Below are positions 12,401-19,933 of a stretch of 38,551 nucleotides of DNA, piece after piece. A program made the position numbers and the translations under genes. Below the pieces are notes generated by a model. The model was not told the origin of the DNA and made no database searches. It saw only the letters and a program-made list of their open reading frames with translations. This stretch comes from Symsagittifera roscoffensis. Lineage: Eukaryota; Xenacoelomorpha; Acoela; Convolutidae. Each line of letters begins with the position of its first letter. Position 1 is the first letter of the stretch. The stretch is taken from positions 1 to 38,551 of the forward strand of contig NW_026971591.1 in assembly GCF_963678635.1 (NCBI RefSeq). Direction: 5' to 3'.

Positions 12401-13241
12401 ATGCTCAAAAATTGTTCACGCGCAATTTTGAATGTTATAAATGTTGTAAAAATTTGTTCACCTGCGCTGACACGTTTCAATGCAGTTTTTAACATGAAAA
12501 GTAATTTAAAATAGACTTTCCTTTAATGAATTTCAGAAAAAATCAAAAGGGGGCGAGGGACTGGAACAGAGCCAAACTTTCATTTGTATCTTGGTAGTTT
12601 GTTAGTCTAGGGTGATTTTTTGTGCGCCGTTTTAAAAAATATATAAAAAAGAAGCCTCAATTGCCTCAAATGAACAATTGCCTCAATTGCCTCAAATTTT
12701 TTTTGTTATTTAGTTGCGTTACATTTTTCTTCTACAGTATACCTACTAGGAATTCTAAAAAAATTTATATTTGAAACCAGCTACGGAGTCAATTTCACAA
12801 GGCAAAAAAATTACAAAAAAAATTAAACAGTTTAGTCAAGTAATGGCCAAACAATTTTAAGTTGGGCATAGGTTCCGGCTTTTGTCGCAGCACCCTTTTT
12901 ACCATTCTTTTTTACCATTCGTTTTTTTTCTGAAATTCAGTGTATGAAAATCTTTTTAAATAGACTTTTTATGAAATTAACAGTATCAAAACGTGTCACC
13001 GTGAACAGTAAGTTTTTAGAACACGTTTTTAGAACATTTCTTACATGCCAAATGGCGTGAGAAAAATTTTTGAACAGCTTTGTTTGGTAAATTCACGAGA
13101 GGGTAGGAAGCGGGAAAAGAGGCCATAATTGCTTATAACAAGTGACTTACCACTCAAATAGTCCTCCCCCTCCCCGCTCTCCTCGAGAAGGTCCTCCAAC
13201 TGGTGTCTACTCGCAACAGAAGACACACTCCGCCCACTCAT
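8846..13241 (-). CDS. Three-exon gene for a Ser/Lys-rich disordered protein, 505 aa
   Basis: The function is not established. The model joins 13241-13151, 10461-9628 and 9438-8846 (91 + 834 + 593 = 1518 nt, 505 codons plus stop). Donors are GTAAGT (13150) and GTAAAA (9627); acceptors are TTCTTCTAG (10462) and TTAATTTTAG (9439). Both introns are phase 1 and the frame stays open throughout. The ATG at 13241 has G at -3 and an in-frame stop upstream. The protein is hydrophilic, rich in Ser, Lys, Asp, Glu and Pro, with no signal peptide or membrane segment. Acidic-aromatic motifs recur: LEDLLEESGEGEDYLSG near the N terminus, KFLDDLFG near residue 295, LFGD near 317 and LFDDDDE near 330. A short charged helix (REERLREKEENL) lies near 410-421. 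The repeated DDLFG/LFGD pattern loosely recalls the N-terminal part of the ciliary transition-fibre protein FBF1, but the coiled-coil C terminus of that family is absent, so no symbol is given. Further exons in the long first intron cannot be excluded. Confidence 0.65.
9628..10461 (-). CDS. Exon 2 (central Ser/Lys/Pro-rich region)
   Basis: An 834-nt exon flanked by a pyrimidine-rich acceptor and a GTAAAA donor, encoding about residues 31-308. It has many SP, SPR and SSPK-type motifs, typical phosphorylation or low-complexity sequence, and ends with KFLDDLFGAKGKEE. Its base composition is clearly more GC-rich than the flanking introns. Open frames on the opposite strand over this exon are shadows. 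Confidence 0.75.
11373..11983 (+). repeat. Segmental direct duplication, copy A
   Basis: Matches 12300-12871 from GGAACTTTCGAAACAG through the MITE to AGTTGGGCATAGG. The copies differ by point changes, small indels and differing TTGCCTCAA repeats in the middle. About 316 bp of unrelated DNA separates them. Confidence 0.8.
11427..11655 (+). mobile_element. Family-2 MITE, copy A
   Basis: A 229-bp element with a left end worn to GGTTTTTTTCCAG and a right end CTGGAAAAGAGCC. The flanking 8-mers are TAACTTTC (11419-11426) and AAACTTTT (11656-11663). The left poly-C tract is expanded. It has no coding capacity, so it is a non-autonomous element. It sits at the same position inside both copies of the segmental duplication, so it inserted before that duplication. 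Confidence 0.75.
12300..12871 (+). repeat. Segmental direct duplication, copy B
   Basis: The second copy of the block at 11373-11983, same orientation, about 90% alike by eye, with the MITE at the same internal position. Confidence 0.8.
12354..12573 (+). mobile_element. Family-2 MITE, copy B
   Basis: A 220-bp element starting GGCTCTTTTCCAGTTTCCC and ending GGGACTGGAACAGAGCC. The flanking 8-mers are TAACTTTC (12346-12353) and AAACTTTC (12574-12581), one mismatch. The interior includes TTGTTCACGCGCAA and TTGTTCACCTGCGCTGACAC. This is the better preserved of the two intronic copies. Confidence 0.85.
13151..13241 (-). CDS. Exon 1 (N terminus) of the Ser/Lys-rich gene
   Basis: It encodes residues 1-30 plus the first base of codon 31. 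The ATG at 13241-13239 is preceded in frame by TGA at 13251-13253, with no AG acceptor between them, so this is probably the first coding exon. The donor reads G|GTAAGT. The split codon rejoins exon 2 as GGC (Gly). Confidence 0.55.
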
Positions 13242-13953
13242 GTCATTCAATCACAATTTGTCAATCAATCTGTCAATCAAAAGGCCAACTCGAAAATAGG
13301 GAAAAAGGTATATTTGAAATGGCGCTGTACTAATTGCAGTCTTTCAATAAATAACTATGCCGTTTCTGGAATGTTTCACCTTTTTAATGCTCCTGAAAAA
13401 GACCAAAATGATTTGGACTTTATAGTTCTTGATGCGCTCGAATAAATAATTTCCCGTCAAGCCAATAGTTCTCCAAACCAAGAGAATCGTTAGTTTTTAT
13501 CAACTGTTTTTCAGATAATCATGATACCAACAAATAATGCACAGTCAGCAGCTTGTCCTACAGGTGATGAACAGTTTAAGCATATAATGAAAAGTGGATA
13601 AAGGCACAAAAAATCTGCAACAAATTCAGCTAATGTAAGAGTACAATAAGCTGAAGCCAAGCATTGGTACTATAAAACATCATTCAACATCCACACTTTC
13701 ACCACAAGCATCAAGACTTTTTTCATCACACATGTTGTTTTTTCACGGCGAGGTGTGGTGTATTGATTGAATAAAATTGCACGTGCTACTTGTTTTGAAT
13801 TTAACTGGACCGACCAAGTGCATAATCACGAGACGTTTAAAAAAGCAGCAAAGTACGAAATTAATAATTAAATGTGGTTCCTGCGAACCGCTGAGGAGCA
13901 ATCAGTCCTGTTGAAGGATATTCCATTTGAGATCAATTGAGCAATCTCTTATT

Positions 13954-13968
13954 CCCCCCCCCCCCCCC
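13954..13968 (+). repeat. Poly-C tract (15 C)
   Basis: It follows TTGAGCAATCTCTTATT. A similar flank (TGAGCTAT) precedes the C runs at 13988 and 14696, so the three tracts probably derive from ends of one repeat type. Confidence 0.8.
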
Positions 13969-13987
13969 GTAATGACCAATGAGCTAT

Positions 13988-13999
13988 CCCCCCCCCCCC
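13988..13999 (+). repeat. Poly-C tract (12 C)
   Basis: Preceded by CAATGAGCTAT, the same flank type as the tracts at 13954 and 14696. Confidence 0.8.
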
Positions 14000-14093
14000 A
14001 GCAAAAACAAATAAACTCTTCAAAACGGCAGCAAACGGAAGTAGATGGATGTTTTGTTTATAGCACGCAATCATTTGACCGACTGAAGTTTTT

Positions 14094-14297
14094 GACTCTT
14101 TTTCCTTCCCCCCCCCCACCTACAATTTTTTATAATTAAAATTTCTGTTCGCATTGTCCGATTTTCATGAAATTGACATGCAAATAAATTAGGCCATGAC
14201 AAACATATTTGGTCTTCATAAATAACCTTATAAAATCACTCGTTAGACCATAAAATTGATGCTCATGTGAGGTGGGGGGGGGGAAGGAAAAAGAGCC
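14094..14297 (+). mobile_element. Family-1 MITE, copy a
   Basis: A 204-bp element starting GACTCTTTTTCCTTCCCCC and ending GGAAGGAAAAAGAGCC. It is flanked by perfect 8-bp duplications AAGTTTTT (14086-14093 and 14298-14305). The conserved interior includes CATTGTCCGATT, ACAAACATATTTGGTCTTCAT and ACCACTCGTTA-like motifs shared with copies b-e. There is no coding capacity. Confidence 0.9.
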
Positions 14298-14695
14298 AAG
14301 TTTTTTTATATGAGTATCGAGAAAAATTTTGAGAAAAAAAAACTCGAAATTTATGAAATTTTTTTTTGGCAAATTTTTGTATAGGCGACCATAGCCTCAT
14401 CGAGGAAAGCGATATACCAGGGTTGGTGCTCTAGCCTTGTATCTGAATAGCAAAAACGGTTCTCCGCAGCACCTTAATATTGTACGCAAAAGCTTTTTGT
14501 CATTTTAAGAAAGAAAAAAGTCGCTTTTTATGCCTGATTTATTGATTCTTTTTTCTATTTGAATGAAACTTTTGAGCTTTGATATTGTAAATTTTGGCTT
14601 TCCACAGTCGTTGGAAAATATGGTTTATCATAACATGTCATTCAAACTAGTTTCAAGTGGTTATAAACATGTCTCAAGTACCTATTGAGCTATCT
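14298..14695. other. Noncoding spacer
   Basis: No gene is supported. A slightly GC-richer patch at about 14375-14475 contains paired GGTGCT/AGCACC ends 49 bases apart, but it does not fold as a tRNA. Confidence 0.4.
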
Positions 14696-14715
14696 CCCCC
14701 CCCCCCCCCCCCCCC
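14696..14715 (+). repeat. Poly-C tract (20 C)
   Basis: The longest homopolymer in the window. It is preceded by TATTGAGCTATCT and followed by ACGCGAG. Confidence 0.9.
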
Positions 14716-14772
14716 ACGCGAGACTACATCTATAATTGATTATAATTTTTACTGAAATGTAGAATAATTTAA

Positions 14773-14894
14773 TACGGATTTCAAGAGATTATAATCGATT
14801 AATAATTGATTATAATAGATTTTTTTGAATTTTCACTAAGACAGCTACTAAAATCATACTATAATCGATTGTTATCTCTTGAAACTGGGTGCGG
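14773..14894 (+). mobile_element. Short ATTATAATC palindromic element
   Basis: The inner part is an inverted repeat: TTTCAAGAGATTATAATCGA on the left pairs with TCGATTGTTATCTCTTGAAA on the right. The right end reads GGGTGCGG, like the CCGCACC terminus of the 1.2-kb element at 20913-22117, and the ATTATAAT subterminal repeats are shared. It looks like a small, worn relative of that element. The left terminus is not clear. Confidence 0.55.
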
Positions 14895-14961
14895 GCAGTT
14901 ATTTTGTAGGAAAGTCTGGTACATGAGGAGACTCTCCTTCTCCACAGTGTGTGCTAAGTTC

Positions 14962-15164
14962 GGCTCTTTTTCCTTTTCCCCCCCACCTGCAATTTTTTAC
15001 ATGTAAATTTGTTGACCACATTGTCCGATTGTTATGAAAATTTACATACAGACTAATAAGGCCACGATAAACATATTTGGTCTTCATATTCAACCTCGTA
15101 AAACCACTCGTTACACTAATAAGTTGAAACTGGCGTCAGGTGGGGGGGAAAAGGAAAAAGAGCC
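14962..15164 (+). mobile_element. Family-1 MITE, copy b
   Basis: A 203-bp element from GGCTCTTTTTCCTTTTCCCC to GGAAAAAGAGCC. It is flanked by perfect 8-bp duplications CTAAGTTC (14954-14961 and 15165-15172). This is the cleanest copy for defining the family ends and target-site length. Confidence 0.95.
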
Positions 15165-15551
15165 CTAAGTTCTTCTACCGTCATCTTGTCATGACCGACA
15201 GAAAAGATATTGCACGTAAAGCATAGTTTGTCCGTTTTATCGACCCGCTCCCAGCACTGGGGTAAACGGGCTTGTTTTCCACTCACTCCCCCCAGGCTTT
15301 TCAAAACTTCTGTTTTTGTGAGTTCTTTTTAAGTATTATTATGGCCAAACGTGTGATATTACAATGTAATGAATGAAAGACAATAATGTTCACAATTTTA
15401 GTTTGTTCACCATGCGAAGTTTAATAGCATTACGAGAAAATTTGAAAGTTAAAGTGGGGGATAGGAGTAGAAAACATCCCAAAAACGGGTTTCGAGGGCT
15501 CTTTTCCAGTTCCCCCCTTTGATTTTTTCTGAAACTCATTAAAGGAAAGTC

Positions 15552-15752
15552 GGCTCTTTTTCCTTCCCCCCCCCACCTGCAAATTTTTACATTTAAATTT
15601 TTGACCACATCGTCTGATTGTAATGAAAATTTACATACGGACTAATAAGGCCACGACAAACATATTTGGTTTCCATGCTCAACCTCGTAAAACCACTCGT
15701 TACACATATATATTGAAGCTCGTGTGAGTTGGGGGGAAAAGGAAAAAGAGCC
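15552..15752 (+). mobile_element. Family-1 MITE, copy c (nested)
   Basis: A 201-bp element inside family-2 copy C. The flanking 8-mers are GGAAAGTC (15544-15551) and GGTAAGTC (15753-15760), one mismatch. The unoccupied site is visible in copies A and B of family 2 as GAAAGTCTATTTTAAATT read on the other strand. Confidence 0.9.
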
Positions 15753-15848
15753 GGTAAGTCTATGTAAAATTACTTCTCATATTGAAAAAAGCATTAAAAC
15801 CTGTCAGCATGACCAGGTGAACAAATTTACACAAAATTAAAAACGTGC

Positions 15849-16051
15849 GGCTCTTTTTCCTTTTCCCCCCACCTGCAATTTTTTACATGTAAATTTGTTG
15901 TCCACATTGTCCGATTGTGTATGAAAATTTACATACTGACTAATAAGGCCACGACAAACATATTTGGTTTTCATACTCAACCTCGTAAAACCACTCGTTA
16001 CACCAATATATTGAAGCTCGTGCGAGGTGGGGGGGGGGAGGAAAAAGAGCC
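15849..16051 (+). mobile_element. Family-1 MITE, copy d (nested)
   Basis: A 203-bp element, the second insertion into family-2 copy C. The flanking 8-mers are AAACGTGC (15841-15848) and AAACATGC (16052-16059), one mismatch. It has the same orientation as copy c. Confidence 0.9.
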
Positions 16052-16200
16052 AAACATGCAAAATGTCGTGTAAACAATTTTTGATCAGCTTTGTTTTGCT
16101 TTTTCACGATGGGAGTCGGAAACTGGAAAAGAGCCGTTTCGAGGTAAATCCATTGATCTAACAAAGTTGTGTTTTGTGTATGAACTCCATATCTATTTCG

Positions 16201-16400
16201 GGCTCTTTTTCTTTTTTCCCCCGCCAGCAAAGTTGGCAGTCTAGCTTTTTTGTTCACATTGTCGAATTGTTATAAAATTTGGCATATGGACTAACTAGGC
16301 CATAACAAACATATTTGGCTTTCATACTCAACCTTGTAAAACCAGTCGCTACACCATGAAATTGATGCTTATCAGAGGTGGGAGGAAAGGCAAAAGAGCT
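16201..16400 (+). mobile_element. Family-1 MITE, copy e (worn)
   Basis: A 200-bp element with left end GGCTCTTTTTCTTTTTTCCC and decayed right end GGAAAGGCAAAAGAGCT. The flanks CTATTTCG and CTATTAGC keep only five leading matches. It is the most diverged family-1 copy here, so probably the oldest. Confidence 0.7.
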
Positions 16401-16646
16401 CTATTAGCATTGTCAGAATGCAACAAAACTTGACATAGCCAAAAAACTAACAATTGTGAATAGATTTTTTATTCATACTTTAAATTGTAAAATCACACAT
16501 ATAACAAGTATAACAACTAAAGTTTGAAATTTGGAAAGATGGTGGAAAGTGGAAAAGAGCTTCTAATTCAAGTTAACTTCAACTCAAGCTATTTTTCACT
16601 TTACCACAACTTTGAAAAACTGTTTTGACGTTCCACAGCCAAAGTC
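16401..16646. other. Spacer with an orphan MITE-like right end
   Basis: The stretch ending GGAAAGTGGAAAAGAGCT near 16564 resembles right ends of the GGCTC...GAGCC families. It shares TTGTGAATA and AAAGTTTGAAAT-type words with another orphan end at about 17435-17456 (GGGAAAGTTGAAAAGAGCC). I could not find matching left ends or target-site duplications. Confidence 0.35.
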
Positions 16647-16786
16647 CGCGACTCATGTTGCGACCGAAATGGGTCGCCGAAATGAAATTTTTGCGACCAA
16701 AATACCATCATCCCGCAAGAAACTCGAGTCGCACAAAATCACAGTATAGCTAATTTGGGTCGCGCAAAGTCGCAACATAGTTCGCG
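16647..16786 (+). mobile_element. Small inverted-repeat element rich in GTCGC
   Basis: The ends are CGCGACTCATGTTGCGAC (16647-16664) and GTCGCAACATAGTTCGCG (16769-16786), imperfect inverted repeats around 100 bp that contain further GGTCGC words. Flanking AAAGTC and AAAGTTC may be a worn target duplication. The local GC content and CpG-rich words stand out from the surroundings. Confidence 0.45.
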
Positions 16787-16821
16787 TAAAGTTCAAGTAA
16801 TGGAATTGTTGACAAATTTTT

Positions 16822-16971
16822 TTGCTTGCATAACCGTTATACATATGCAGACAGCAAAATAATCCAGTATATATGTATTTTTAATCAGTATAAGTTAGCT
16901 AGATCAACATATTCGCTGATCACATACAGGACCGCCACGAGAAGGCCTACACATGGTCTCAATATAAAAAA
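16822..16971 (+). repeat. Diverged direct repeat, copy 1
   Basis: Matches 17128-17272. Shared words include GCAAAATAA.CCAGT, GTTAGCTAGA.CAACA, CTGATCA.ATACAGGACC and GAGAAGGCCTAC. The copies are clearly diverged. Confidence 0.7.
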
Positions 16972-17127
16972 TAAGCAATCATTTTAGGGCAACTGAAAGC
17001 TAGAAACCATCAAAATCAAGCTGAAATGAATCAGGTGGAGTTAAGAATAAGAAAAAACTATAACTAAATGAAAGAAACTTACCATGAAGCTAAAATTAGA
17101 AATAATTTTTGGTGAAAACTTTTGCTG

Positions 17128-17272
17128 GCAGAAGCCTATTTTATATGCAAATTGCAAAATAACCCAGTCTGTATGTGTTTTTAAAGTGCAGTTAGCTAGA
17201 CCAACAGATGTGCTGATCATATACAGGACCACCGCGAGAAGGCCTACATATGGTCCCAAAGTTATTTAAAAG
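17128..17272 (+). repeat. Diverged direct repeat, copy 2
   Basis: Partner of 16822-16971, about 305 bp downstream and in the same orientation. No coding content is supported. Confidence 0.7.
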
Positions 17273-17592
17273 CTTTTTTTTAGTTTTTGGGGCAGCAACG
17301 TCATGAAGTAATGAAAGTTTGCTTGGTGAACAACTTAACTATCGTGAATACATTGTTTTTTTGCTTGCATCGTAAAATAACGCATTCAGCTATAGCTACA
17401 ATAAGACCACTAAGAAAATGAAAATTTTGAAATGCAGGAGGGAAAGTTGAAAAGAGCCAATCCATTATCAATAAAGTAAAAATCTCAGTTGGTGTTAATG
17501 TTGATTAAGCAAGGCCGAAAACGAAAAACTCCCTCAAAATCGATTTTAATTTTGATTTTTTTAAATGCCGTTGTAATTAAAGAAACTTTGCA

Positions 17593-18733
17593 TGGTGAAC
17601 TTGCAAAAATTGAGAACTGATTTGTTCTTCATATCTTACATCGTAACTTCTCGCGTCTATCCATAACAGTATTCAAGAGAACTATGAAACTTGAGGTTTG
17701 TGTGTGTGAGGGGGAGGGGTTGTTGTAGTTGTGTTGGTGGAGGTGGAGGAGGGCGTTGCTGAAAATATCGCAAATTTGTTCTCTCATCCAGTTTTATGCC
17801 CTAGTTGCTTGAATTTTTCGGCTTTTTACCATTTTCCCCCCAACCATATATAAAAACTAAATTTAAATTAGAACAATAAATTGATTTTTTTCTCTGATTT
17901 TTTGTCATGATAACTGAGGTTAGATTTGAGCTGACAAGGATTATTTGTAGAAATTATGCTGTGTTGAAAACAATTCTGTTGGTTGAATCAACCACTGTGA
18001 TCCTTTTTAAAATCATTTTGCTACAGTTACACTTTCGAGGTCGTTAAATTCAAATACAAAAATAACCCGTGATCATTTTTGGCGATGTCATTGGGTAACA
18101 AAACTGAAAATTTGACTACTTCACACTGATTACAACCCGCTTGGTACCTACATTCAAACATGCATGCATGTAAAAGGTAAATGTTTTGATGTTTCCACTC
18201 TACTCTATTTGAAAAAACTATGAATAATTCTATCAGAGAACTGAAGTGCAGTCGCAGCATTGATGTGTTCTCTCTGCTAGAAGGAATTTTTATCAATCTT
18301 CAATTAATCATATGGATCATATTAATTATTCCCCGAAAGCTTACGAGCCAGCTACATTTTTAGATACTCATCAGAAATTTTTTTTCCAATTTTGTTCAAT
18401 CAGTTTCTATGGATTGTGTTATTTTCGTTCTTTATTTTGTCATATATGCTTTATAATAGATGCTTTGACAAAATCAATCATACGATTGTACTTAATGATC
18501 CCACTACTTGGATACTAGAAATTTTAGCGAGTTTGTTGTTTGAGTTTTAAGTTTTTTCTTGAAGTAAAAAGCGCTTCAGGCTAATTTGCTAGAGATATGA
18601 AATGAAGACTCTTTGGAGATGAAAAAAGCTTACTTGATTCTTAAATAATGTGAAATTTCCTCGTTGCAACAGTAAATTCCGAATTCAATTGAATATGTTA
18701 AGTAACTTACTCTTGCAAAATATACTAAAATAG
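17593..18733 (+). repeat. 1.14-kb tandem duplication, copy 1
   Basis: A head-to-tail duplicate of 18734-19871, starting TGGTGAACTTGCAAAAATTG and ending CTTGCAAAATATACTAAAA. The copies are nearly identical, with few substitutions and short indels. It contains a G-rich stretch (GGGGGAGGGG near 17711) and the exon candidate at 18027-18147. Confidence 0.95.
18027..18147 (-). CDS. Candidate terminal exon, duplicate 1 (weak TNF/C1q-like)
   Basis: On the minus strand an acceptor-like AATGTAG precedes a 121-nt open stretch that ends in TAA. The peptide includes YQAGCNQCEVVKFSVLLPND and then HGLFLYLNL before the stop. The pattern of a KxSV strand followed about 15 residues later by an aromatic-rich final strand resembles the C-terminal end of TNF- or C1q-type jelly-roll domains. 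The match is short, and a glycine-rich core motif cannot be confirmed. The second copy (19170-19290) keeps the same length and frame. Treat it as a hypothesis; it may be chance. Confidence 0.25.
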
Positions 18734-19871
18734 TGGTGAACTTGCAAAAATTGAGAACTGATTTGTTCTCCATATCTTACATCGTAACTTCTCGCGTCTA
18801 TCCATAACAGTATTCAAGAGAACTATGAAACGTGAGGTTTTGTGTGTCTGAGGGGGAGGGGTTGTTGGAGTTGTGTTGGTGGAGGTGGAGGAGGGCGTTG
18901 CTGAAAATATCCCAAATTTGTTCTCTCATCCAGTTTTATGCCCTAGTTGCTTGAATTTTTTGGCTTTTTACCATTTTTCCCCCCAACCAGATATAAAAAC
19001 TAAACTTAAATTAGAACAATAAATTGATTTTTTTCTCTGATTTTTTGTCATGATAACTGAGGTTGGATTTGAGCTGACAAGGATTATTTGTAGAAATTAT
19101 GCTGTGTTGAAAACAATTCTGTTGGTTGAATCAACCACTGTGATCCTTTTTAAAATCATTTTGCTACAGTTACACTTTCGAAGTCGTTAAATTCAAAAAC
19201 AAAAATAACCCGTGATCATTTTTGGCGATGTCTTGGGGTAACAAAACTGAAAATTTGACTACTTCACACTGATTACAACCCGCTTGGTACCTACATTCAA
19301 ACATGTATGCATGAAAAGGTAAATGTTTTGATGTTTCCACTCTAGTCTATATGAAAAAACTATGAATAATTCTATCAGAGAACTGAAGTGCAGTCGCAGA
19401 ATTGATGTGTTCTTTCTGCTAGAAGGAATTTTTATCAATCTTCATTTAATCATATGGATCATATTAATTATTCCCCGAATGCTTACGAGCCAGCTACATT
19501 TTTAGATACTCATCAGAAATTTTTTTTCCAATTTTGTTCCATCAGTTTCTATGGATTGTGTTATTTTCGTTCTTTATTTTGTCATATATGCTTTATTATA
19601 GATGCTTTGACAAAATCAATCATACGATTGTACTTAATGATCCCACTACTTGGATATTAGAAATTTTAGCGAGTTTGTTGTTTGAGTTTTAAGTTTTTTC
19701 TTGAAGTAAAAAGCGCTTCAGGCTAATTTGCTAGAGATATGAAATGAAGACTCTTTGGAGATAAAAAAAGCTTACTTGATTCTTAAATAATGTGAAATTT
19801 CCTCGTTGCAACAGTAAATTCCGAATTCAATTGAATATGTTAGGTAACTTACTCTTGCAAAATATACTAAA
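18734..19871 (+). repeat. 1.14-kb tandem duplication, copy 2
   Basis: The second unit of the head-to-tail pair. Its right breakpoint falls at about 19871, inside the exon candidate 19853-19933, so only the end of that exon is present at the copy 1/copy 2 junction. Confidence 0.95.
19170..19290 (-). CDS. Candidate terminal exon, duplicate 2
   Basis: Same structure as 18027-18147, with no indels between the two. Differences include one silent change (Thr), Tyr to Phe, and Asn to Gln, so the frame has survived since the duplication. It lies downstream (minus strand) of the exon candidate at 19853-19933, but the intron phases do not match directly, so another exon or a different acceptor would be needed. 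Confidence 0.25.
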
Positions 19872-19933
19872 AGAGTGAGTACTAAAGGTCACACCGAAGG
19901 TGACATAGACGCCGTTGGCTGGTACCTGCAGGT
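19853..19933 (-). CDS. Candidate internal exon (TNF/C1q-like strand)
   Basis: An 81-nt phase 1-1 stretch between ATTAAAG and a good donor GA|GTAAGT on the minus strand, more GC-rich than its flanks. It encodes LQVPANGVYVTFGVTFSTHS followed by FSIFCK. The pattern L-x-VP-x-x-G-x-Y-x4-V-x-F is the kind of strand seen in TNF- and C1q-family trimeric domains. Length is far below a full domain (about 130-150 residues) and no other convincing exon was found nearby. The acceptor has a weak pyrimidine tract. It could be a gene fragment. Confidence 0.3.

Larger units (their letters stand above)
10462..13150 (-). other. First intron (2.7 kb) of the Ser/Lys-rich gene
   Basis: No additional exon was recognised inside. 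It contains a segmental direct duplication (11373-11983 and 12300-12871), each copy carrying a family-2 MITE. It also has an ACGAAAAACAATT-type short repeat near 11005-11040 and a 14-base C run near 11447-11460. The intron boundaries keep the reading frame. Confidence 0.5.
13242..14085. other. Noncoding upstream region with poly-C tracts
   Basis: This lies 5' of the Ser/Lys-rich gene and probably holds its 5' UTR and promoter. No clear TATA box or CpG-rich promoter could be assigned. A short plus-strand frame ending at 13445 has no support. Two C runs occur at 13954-13968 and 13988-13999. Confidence 0.4.
15497..16135 (-). mobile_element. Family-2 MITE, copy C, with two nested insertions
   Basis: The ends are GGCTCTTTTCCAGTTCCCCC and GGAAACTGGAAAAGAGCC, flanked by perfect 8-bp duplications GTTTCGAG (15489-15496 and 16136-16143). 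Interior blocks match copies A and B in reverse orientation: TTTGATTTTTTCTGAAA, then AAGTCTATGTAAAATTACTT, then AGGTGAACAAATTTAC, then AACAATTTTTGATCA. These blocks are interrupted by two complete family-1 elements with their own duplications. Removing both gives about 219 bp, the normal family-2 length. Confidence 0.9.

Noticed and set aside
13142-13445. Plus-strand frames of 63 and 80 codons near the first exon
   Set aside because: They overlap the minus-strand exon 1 in part and have no splice, homology or composition support.
14404-14475. Possible tRNA or hairpin RNA with GGTGCT/AGCACC ends
   Set aside because: It lacks A and B boxes and the inner arms do not pair as a cloverleaf.
18312-19660. 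Repeated 68-codon plus-strand frame (18312-18518 and 19454-19660)
   Set aside because: Conservation is explained by the recent tandem duplication; the sequence is AT-rich, hydrophobic and unlike any family.
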